From Cyanobacteria bacterium CYA (GTDB taxonomy: Bacteria > Planctomycetota > Phycisphaerae > Phycisphaerales > UBA1924), in the NCBI GenBank assembly GCA_008363215.1, contig RHKP01000007.1, positions 1 through 64,000 on the forward strand: 64,000 nucleotides of DNA. Reading direction: 5' to 3'. Below, one piece after another: positions 58,159 through 64,000 of this stretch. The notes beneath the pieces are model-generated. The model was not told where the DNA came from, made no database searches, and worked only from the letters and a program-made list of their open reading frames with translations. The stretch's first letter is position 1; each line of letters begins with the position of its first letter. Position numbers and translations under genes: made by a program.

Positions 58159-59577
58159 GTGTCCAGAATCGACCAACTCCGCACCCGACTGCAGGCTGTC
58201 GGGCAGTCGCACCTGCTCACCTTCGCCGCCGACTTGAAGGAGTCGGAACTGGGGGGGTTGCTCACCCAGGTCGAAGCAATCGACTTCGATCAACTTCCCG
58301 CTCTGATCGAGCGGTATGTCCGCTCGGATGCGCCGGCGCTGATCCCGGGCGACCTTGAACCGGCGCCCTACTACGCCCGCGGCTCGGGCGAATGGGACGT
58401 GCGGCACTACCGTTCCATCGGAGAGGATCTGCTCGAAGCCGGCCGCGTCGCCTGCTTCACCGTCGCCGGCGGACAGGGCAGCCGTCTGGGGTACGAAGGC
58501 CCCAAGGGCTGCTACCCGACGGCGCCAGTGAGCGGAAAGAGCCTGTTCCAAATCTTTGCCGAGAAGATCCGCGGGGCCGAACGCACCTACGGCGCCGACG
58601 TGCCGTGGTACGTCATGACCAGCCCGATCAACCACGATGAAACCCGCCGCTTTTTCGCCCGCTGGGATTACTTCGACCTCGACCCGCAGCGCATCATGTT
58701 TTTCATGCAGGGCACGATGCCCTCGTTTGACAAGGCGACTGGGCGCATCCTGCTGGCCGACAAGGGCGTGATCGCGACCAACCCCGACGGACACGGGGGC
58801 GCACTGCGCGCCCTGCACGCCTCGGGCGCCGTGGCCGATATGAAACGCCGCGGCATCGACGTGCTCAGTTACTTTCAGGTCGACAATCCCAACGTCAACA
58901 TCACCGACCCGGTGTTCATCGGGCTGCACGCGGGTGCACCGGATTCCTCAGGCGAGATGTCCAGCAAGATGGTCCCCAAGTCCGGACCGGAAGAAAAGGT
59001 CGGCGTGTTCTGCCGCTCAGGCGGCAAACTGCAGGTGATCGAATACTCCGACCTGCCCGCGGCCCTGGCGAGCGAGCGCGACGCCCACGGACGCCTGCGC
59101 TTCCTGGCCGGCTCGATTGCGATCCACATGCTCGGGGTGTCGTTCATCGAGAAGGTCAACGCCGACCCTTGCTTTGCGCTGCCCTGGCATCGTGCCGTCA
59201 AGAAGGTGCCGCACATCGACCTCGAGACCCGGCAGTTTGTCGAACCGAAAGAGCCCAACGCAGTCAAACTTGAGCGTTTCGTCTTCGACGCCATTCCGCT
59301 GGCGCGCTCGTCGATCGTGCTTGAAACCGATCGGGTCGAGGAGTTTGCGCCGGTGAAGAACGCGACCGGGGTAGACAGCATCGAGACCAGCCGGCAACTC
59401 CAGACCGAGAAGGCCGCCCGCTGGCTCGAATCCGTGGGCATCAAGATTCCCCGTCGCGCCGACGGAAGACCCGACTGCGTGCTCGAACTGTCCGGAGTCA
59501 CGGCCATCGAGCCCGATCGCCTCGACCTTCAGTCGCTTCCGCAGTCGATCGACCCGGGATCGGTGGTAGCCATCTGA
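58159..59577 (+). CDS. UDP-N-acetylglucosamine pyrophosphorylase (UAP/AGX family)
   Basis: A 472-residue nucleotidyltransferase of the family typical of eukaryotes and some bacteria. The nucleotide-binding loop is CFTVAGGQGSRLGYEGPKGC. Other conserved segments: WYVMTSPINHDETRRFF, LSYFQVDNPNVNITDPVF (metal-binding Asp), EYSDLP and FVFDAIPLA. It makes UDP-GlcNAc (or a related UDP-sugar) from UTP. GTG start with GGAGG seven bases upstream. The stop overlaps the start of the hydrolase gene (TGATGA). Confidence 0.88.
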   Translation: MSRIDQLRTRLQAVGQSHLLTFAADLKESELGGLLTQVEAIDFDQLPALIERYVRSDAPALIPGDLEPAPYYARGSGEWDVRHYRSIGEDLLEAGRVACFTVAGGQGSRLGYEGPKGCYPTAPVSGKSLFQIFAEKIRGAERTYGADVPWYVMTSPINHDETRRFFARWDYFDLDPQRIMFFMQGTMPSFDKATGRILLADKGVIATNPDGHGGALRALHASGAVADMKRRGIDVLSYFQVDNPNVNITDPVFIGLHAGAPDSSGEMSSKMVPKSGPEEKVGVFCRSGGKLQVIEYSDLPAALASERDAHGRLRFLAGSIAIHMLGVSFIEKVNADPCFALPWHRAVKKVPHIDLETRQFVEPKEPNAVKLERFVFDAIPLARSSIVLETDRVEEFAPVKNATGVDSIETSRQLQTEKAARWLESVGIKIPRRADGRPDCVLELSGVTAIEPDRLDLQSLPQSIDPGSVVAI

Positions 59578-60395
59578 TGACCAACCGCTTCCACGAACTT
59601 CCTCGTTATCTGGCCGAACGTTCTCGCTTCACGGCGCTGGGGCCGGCGCCGGCGCTGCTGGCGCACCCGGACTGGGAATCCGAAGCGCCGGTCATGCTGT
59701 GGATGCACGGGCGCACCGCGCATAAGGAACTCGACCCCGGGCGCTACACTCGCCTGCTCCGCGCGGGCATTGCCTGCTGCGCCATCGATCTGCCTGCTCA
59801 CGGCCAGCGCCGCGATGAGCGCAGTGAAGACCCGGCTCACTCCGTCGAACTGATCGGCGAAGCCGTCGGCGAAATCGACATGATCGTCTCGACGCTGGCT
59901 CGCACCGAAGGCGGGCGATTCGATACCAGCCGCATGGGCATCGGCGGCATGTCTCTGGGCGGGATGATCGCCCTGCGGCGTCTGTGCGACCCGCACACAT
60001 TCATCGCCGCGGCCGTCGATGCGTCATGCGGCGACCTTTCCGCACTTTACTTCCCCGCTGACGGCTCAGCGGGCCCGTGGAAGGCCGTTCACGATCGGGG
60101 CGCGGTGGCGCGCGTCGATCCTGCGCAGCATCTGGAAAACTGGGCGCCTATTCCGCTGCTGGCGTTGCACAGCCGCGGCGATCGCCTGGTGCCATGGCCG
60201 GCGCAGGAAAAGTTCCTCGACCAACTCGCCGAGCACTATCGCGCTCTCCACGCCGATCCGGGGATGATCGAGCGCAAGGTGTTTGACCAGACGGGAGCGG
60301 CGATGGAGCACCTGGGCTTCGGCACGCATGCGACCGAGGCCAAGAACGCTCAGGCTGAGTTCCTCGCAAAGCACCTGCTGTCCGGCCATGAGTGA
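59577..60395 (+). CDS. Alpha/beta hydrolase (dienelactone hydrolase-like)
   Basis: A 272-residue protein. Motifs: oxyanion segment VMLWMHGRTAHKE, nucleophile elbow RMGIGGMSLGGMIAL (Ser in GMSLGG), acid in LALHSRGDRLVPWPAQ and a late His in FGTHATEAK. Substrate unknown; serine esterases of this group act on small esters. The ATG overlaps the pyrophosphorylase stop, so the two are translationally coupled. Confidence 0.8.
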   Translation: MTNRFHELPRYLAERSRFTALGPAPALLAHPDWESEAPVMLWMHGRTAHKELDPGRYTRLLRAGIACCAIDLPAHGQRRDERSEDPAHSVELIGEAVGEIDMIVSTLARTEGGRFDTSRMGIGGMSLGGMIALRRLCDPHTFIAAAVDASCGDLSALYFPADGSAGPWKAVHDRGAVARVDPAQHLENWAPIPLLALHSRGDRLVPWPAQEKFLDQLAEHYRALHADPGMIERKVFDQTGAAMEHLGFGTHATEAKNAQAEFLAKHLLSGHE

Positions 60396-60510
60396 GAAGC
60401 CGACCCGGCGGGGAGCGGAATAATCCCTTGGGCCCGGATGTACTTGGTCATACGATGGTGCGACCGGAGCAGGCCCCTTGCGGGCCGGCAAGCCAACAGG
60501 AGAACGGAAC

Positions 60511-61791
60511 ATGAGCCGGAAGAGTTTCTGCTGCAAGGCCTTTGCCGTCCTGGCCACGTTCAACGCGGTGACGTTCGGCCAGCCCGACCAGGCGACGCTG
60601 AAAGACAAACTGCGCCAGTTTGAAGAGGGCATGCGCGATGTTCCTCGCCAGGAGGCGGCCGCGAAGCAGAAGGAACTGGCTTCGCAACTGCTGGCCGACG
60701 AAGAGTTCAGCGAATACACCCCCGCGCAGATCGCCACGATCATGCCGCTGCTCCAGGCCGCGCCGGAGAGCAAGGATGCTGCGATCGAGCGCCTCAAGCA
60801 CCTTTCGGCTGATTCGAGCCCTTCGGGGCTGCACGCGCAGTTGCTGCTGGTCATGCTCGACCGGGCCAGCCCGTACGCTCCACCATCGCAGGAGGCGCTG
60901 GACAAGATCCTCACGAGCGAGCACCTGCCGTCGTTGGTTGCCTCGGGCGAGGGCTTCGAGGTGTTCACGCTGCTCCAGTTCTGCAAGCCCGAGATGTACG
61001 CCCGGCACGCCGAGGAACTGCTCAAGGTCGTCAGCGTCCTGCCCGAGACGATCGACGATTCGAACGTCGATGCGGTGAGCACCTTCTACCGTGCGCTGGC
61101 CTACGCGGTGCCCGACCCGGCGCATCAACTTGAGTCGCTCCGCACACGCAGCCTCGCGTATCTCGATCCGGTGATCGAAGGTCTCAAGGAGCAGGAGGGG
61201 CAGTCAAAGGCGCGTCGCCTTGCTTCGCTCGAGCGCACCCGCGCGCAACTGGCGGCCGTCAATGAGCCCGCACCGGAGATGAACTTCCTGTGGTCGTCGG
61301 GCGACGGGCAACTCAAGTCGCTGGCCGACCTCAAGGGCAAGGTTGTCGTGATCGACTTCTGGGCCACCTGGTGCGGCCCGTGCATCGCCGCGTTTCCCAA
61401 GATCCGTGCGTTGCAGGAGCACTACGAGGGCTATCCCGTCGAGGTGCTCGGGCTGACGAGCATCCAGGGCAGCCACACGAAGATCGACGCAACAGGCAAA
61501 CGCGAACGTATCGACACGCGCGACAACCCGCAGAAAGAGTTTGAACTCATGCCCGAGTTCATGAGCGCGCTGCAGATGACCTGGCCGGTCGCGTTCTCCA
61601 GCGAAAACGTCTTCGACCCGCGCTTCGGGGTGTACGGCATTCCGCACATCGCGATCATCGACCCGGCCGGCAACGTCCGCGTCAACGGTCTCAACCCTCA
61701 CCGTCTGACCGAAGAGCAGGAACACGCTTTGATCGAAACGATCATGCGTGAGTTCAACCTGCCGACGCCGGGAACCTCGCCGGAAGGATGA
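60511..61791 (+). CDS. TlpA-like thioredoxin-domain protein, secreted
   Basis: A 426-residue protein, ATG with AGGAGA upstream. An N-terminal signal-like stretch (CCKAFAVLATFNAVTFGQ) directs export. A helical region of about 230 residues with no known domain follows. The C-terminal thioredoxin fold has the redox motif VVIDFWATWCGPCIAAFPKIRALQ and the cis-Pro strand YGIPHIAIIDPAGNVR. TlpA/ResA-type proteins reduce or exchange disulfides outside the membrane. A hairpin at 61885-61911 follows. Confidence 0.85.
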   Translation: MSRKSFCCKAFAVLATFNAVTFGQPDQATLKDKLRQFEEGMRDVPRQEAAAKQKELASQLLADEEFSEYTPAQIATIMPLLQAAPESKDAAIERLKHLSADSSPSGLHAQLLLVMLDRASPYAPPSQEALDKILTSEHLPSLVASGEGFEVFTLLQFCKPEMYARHAEELLKVVSVLPETIDDSNVDAVSTFYRALAYAVPDPAHQLESLRTRSLAYLDPVIEGLKEQEGQSKARRLASLERTRAQLAAVNEPAPEMNFLWSSGDGQLKSLADLKGKVVVIDFWATWCGPCIAAFPKIRALQEHYEGYPVEVLGLTSIQGSHTKIDATGKRERIDTRDNPQKEFELMPEFMSALQMTWPVAFSSENVFDPRFGVYGIPHIAIIDPAGNVRVNGLNPHRLTEEQEHALIETIMREFNLPTPGTSPEG

Positions 61792-61884
61792 GCAGCGGAC
61801 TCGGGCAGGTCGGCGCTCCGAGCCGACAGGGTCATCGACGAGTCGGAACCTCCAGGGCCTGCAATCGGCAAAAGGAACTCACGG

Positions 61885-61911
61885 AGCCCCGCTCCATCGC
61901 CGGGCGGGGCT
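61885..61911 (+). terminator. Hairpin after the TlpA-like gene
   Basis: AGCCCCGC (61885-61892) pairs with GCGGGGCT (61904-61911) around an 11-base loop. It is 94 bases past the stop codon, before the transporter gene. No strong T tract. Confidence 0.45.
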
Positions 61912-62021
61912 GTGGTCCTGCATCCAGTTGACCTGTGCCTGGCATCTGCTCTGCGGCGACTTTTGTCCGGTTCAGTGCCCGATGCCTGATTTCCGGACCG
62001 CAGCCCTGTTACCCTCTCCCC

Positions 62022-63320
62022 ATGCCCTTTCCGCTCAATCCATTCCGCGGGCTGCCCAACGGGCGCGAGGTGTGGGCCTGGGGCATGTACGACCTGGCCA
62101 ACCAGTCGTTTCAACTGCTCATCAACACGCTGCTTTTCAGTCTGTTCGTGGCCAACGTGATCGCCCCCAGCCGCCAGGCCGGGTTGGCAATGTGGAGCCG
62201 GATGGGGGCGCTGGCGATGATCCTGGTCGTGCTGCTCAGCCCCATCGCCGGCGCGCTGGCCGACCAGCGCGCGTGGAAGCGGAAGATGCTGCTCACCACC
62301 GGCGTGATCAGCAGCGCGCTCATCGCGACGCTTGCGCTGCTTCAGCCGGGGCAGATCGGGCTGACGTGGGCGCTCTATCTCACGGCCGCCGTCGCGTGCG
62401 GACTCGGCGAAAACTTTCTCGGCTCGTTCCTGCCCGAAATTTCCACGGTCAAGAACATCGGGCGTGTGTCGGCCATCGGCTGGACGATGAGTTACGTCGG
62501 CGCGGTGTTGCTGCTGGGCATCACCGCGATCTATGCGTTCGTGCTCGAACGCCCCGACATCGCGCAGGCACGCCCGATGTTCGTCTTCAGCGGGCTGTGG
62601 TTCGCCGCGGGCATTCTGCCGGCTTTCTTCCTGCTGCGCGAAAAGACACGCCCGCAACCCGGTCGCGCCGGCACCGCCATCGCGGCCGCCTTCGTGCGAC
62701 TGGCCGAATCAGCCCGGCAGTCGGCCCGCTATCGGCAACTGGTCCGCTTCTTCCTCGCATTCTTCGTGTACAGCATGGGCGTGATGACGATGGTGTACTT
62801 CCTCGGCCTGATCGGCGACCGGCTGGGCTTTCAACTCCCGAGGTTGATCGTGCTGGCGCTCATCATCGCCGTCACCGCCGGCGCCGCGGCCGCGATCGTT
62901 GCCCGCGTGCAGGACCGCGTCGGACACAAACGCACCATCGCGGCGTTTCTGCTGGCGTGGATCGTCGCGACGCTCGCCATGGCCGGCGCCGAGTTGCTCG
63001 CGGTGCCCGCGGCCGCATACTGGGTGGTCGCGGCCTTGATCGGCGTCGCGCTCGGCGGGGTCGGCACCGCGAGCCGCGCCATGGTCGGCGCATTCACACC
63101 GCCGCAACGCGCCGGTGAGTTCTTCGGACTGTGGGGCATGGTCTACAAACTCGGCGGCATCGCCGGCGTGCTGGCATTCGGCTTTCTGGCGGCCAAACTC
63201 GGGCAACCGATCGCGCTGCTGATCGTGGCTGCTTGGTTCGTGGCCGGATTGCTTCTGCTGCTGCGTGTTGATGAACGCGAAGGTGTGACGGCTGCGGAAA
63301 GCGCGCTGGACGCCAGGTAG
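62022..63320 (+). CDS. UMF1/Atg22-type MFS transporter
   Basis: A 432-residue membrane protein with about 12 spans. The opening NGREVWAWGMYDLANQSFQLLI is the family signature (xExxxWxxYDxANSxF), and later VYFLGLIGDRLGFQLPR and the loop GLWGMVYKLGGIAG agree. UMF1 transporters of the major facilitator group export small solutes; the substrate is unknown. TACCCT lies six bases before the ATG, so this is another probable leaderless gene. Confidence 0.85.
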   Translation: MPFPLNPFRGLPNGREVWAWGMYDLANQSFQLLINTLLFSLFVANVIAPSRQAGLAMWSRMGALAMILVVLLSPIAGALADQRAWKRKMLLTTGVISSALIATLALLQPGQIGLTWALYLTAAVACGLGENFLGSFLPEISTVKNIGRVSAIGWTMSYVGAVLLLGITAIYAFVLERPDIAQARPMFVFSGLWFAAGILPAFFLLREKTRPQPGRAGTAIAAAFVRLAESARQSARYRQLVRFFLAFFVYSMGVMTMVYFLGLIGDRLGFQLPRLIVLALIIAVTAGAAAAIVARVQDRVGHKRTIAAFLLAWIVATLAMAGAELLAVPAAAYWVVAALIGVALGGVGTASRAMVGAFTPPQRAGEFFGLWGMVYKLGGIAGVLAFGFLAAKLGQPIALLIVAAWFVAGLLLLLRVDEREGVTAAESALDAR

Positions 63321-63734
63321 TTCGTCCCTCCGGGTCGAGTTGTGCATGGCTCCGGGTCGCTCGCACGGGAGCCTTCCACGGCACGCCCCGTTTCGCTGGC
63401 CCCTCCGCGTTCGGCGATCTTCCCACCGGCTGGTTCCCGCCGGTTTGCCGGTGCCTCATGTGGCGCCGTCAACCTGACAGGCGTGTTCAGGGCCGAGAAG
63501 AGAGGTCGCAGGATGGGCGGCGGTCGCGTCGAGGCCGCCGGGCCCCGCTCGGCGGCTTCGCGGTGATCGGTTCATCTGCTCGTCCGGCGTGGACGGCCTC
63601 GCGACTCTGCGCGGGGAAGATCGGGCGGTGGCGACAGGCTGCACCTGCGCCCCTGTCCAGACAGCACTGTTGACTTTTGAGCCTCCATCCCCACAATGAA
63701 CCCCTTCCGAGGATGAACGCGAGGGGGCAGAGTC
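63321..63734. other. Non-coding gap, no supported gene
   Basis: The 414 bases between the transporter and the Tat-type gene hold only short GC-rich stretches and weak hairpins (for example ACCGGC/GCCGGT pairs near 63431-63452). Small open frames exist on both strands, but none has a good start, ribosome site or family signature. Confidence 0.6.
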
Positions 63735-64000
63735 ATGCACACACGGCGCCAGGTGCTCAAGGCCGGACTTGGGCTCTTTGCTTATGGGGCCACCGGGGTC
63801 TCAAACGCACGTTCGCTCATCTCTGCCCGCCCGCCGGCGTCGCGACTGGCTGATTTGTCCGGGAAGTCGTGCCGCCCACTGGCGACCCGATACCGCGATC
63901 CCAAGCCGCGCCTCATCGACGGGCTGCCCTTCAAGAACTGGTTTGAGGGCGATGACTTCAACGACGGACTCAACATCCCCTTTCACAGTGCCGAGAACAA
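63735..64000 (+). CDS. Tat-exported protein, N-terminal part only
   Basis: The reading frame is open to the right edge (88 codons seen). It starts MHTRRQVLKAGLGLFAYGA, a twin-arginine signal (TRRQVLK) with a hydrophobic core, so the protein should be exported folded by the Tat pathway. The visible mature part (FKNWFEGDDFNDGLNIPFHS) recalls secreted phosphoesterase-type enzymes, but that is weak. The ATG follows GAGGGG. Confidence 0.7.
   Translation, partial: MHTRRQVLKAGLGLFAYGATGVSNARSLISARPPASRLADLSGKSCRPLATRYRDPKPRLIDGLPFKNWFEGDDFNDGLNIPFHSAEN

Noticed and set aside
61935-62021. Upstream start for the UMF1-type transporter
   Set aside because: The extra residues have no membrane or family pattern, and the ATG at 62022 has a -10-like TACCCT at the spacing seen before other leaderless genes.

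Overview
This 64 kb window comes from a GC-rich bacterium, most likely a planctomycete of the Phycisphaerae type. The support is the base composition, GTG/TTG starts in overlapping GTGA/ATGA chains, a DUF1580-like DNA-binding protein and a UDP-sugar pyrophosphorylase of the AGX/UAP family. No 16S or marker gene is present, so taxonomy is inference. The window splits into two stacked mobile elements (about 1-50,886) and a stretch of ordinary chromosome (about 50,890-64,000).

Region A (75-4083) carries, on the minus strand, a HTH protein, a SNF2-type helicase and a DNA methyltransferase that stops early. It looks like the remains of a DNA-modification defence cassette. It is co-oriented with the prophage and may be its cargo; the left edge of the prophage is not in the window.

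Region B (4179-38,889) is a tailed-phage prophage with an integrase at its right end. From right to left it reads: integrase; a HicA-like toxin with an unusual long partner; an operator/terminator region; recombination genes (DUF1580-like regulator, RecB-family nuclease, Sak4-like ATPase, DUF669, RusA, SF2 helicase); HNH protein; primase-helicase; a repeat-rich putative origin; an HNH nuclease and ParB-domain methyltransferase; a short plus-strand block with a HARE-HTH protein; then terminase, portal, protease-capsid fusion, head-tail genes, tail tube, tail chaperone with a probable -1 frameshift, tape measure, tail-associated genes, a sugar/methyl-transfer-like pair and a Ser/Gly-rich protein containing a Hint domain. 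Four plus-strand cargo genes (8036, 9382, 12420, 25117) sit among the minus-strand genes or next to them. No endolysin or holin was recognised with confidence.

Region C (38,843-50,886) is a second, 12-kb element flanked by a perfect 47-bp repeat of the 3' part of tRNA-Asp. It has its own P4-type integrase, AlpA-like HTH, primase-helicase, an AT-rich/iteron region that looks like an origin, a terminase-small-subunit-like protein but no large terminase or capsid, and a C5 methyltransferase plus NotI-like restriction enzyme with a good sigma-70 promoter. This layout fits a phage satellite sitting beside a possible helper prophage in the same tRNA gene. Its codon choice (GAA rather than GAG) differs from that of the prophage.

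Region D (50,843-64,000) is host chromosome: tRNA-Asp, tandem repeats, envelope proteins, a HEAT-repeat lipoprotein, lnt and accD (overlapping), a histidine-phosphatase-fold protein lacking its catalytic histidines, rpe, a UDP-sugar pyrophosphorylase with an alpha/beta hydrolase, a TlpA-like thioredoxin protein, a UMF1-type transporter, and the start of a Tat-exported protein running off the right edge.
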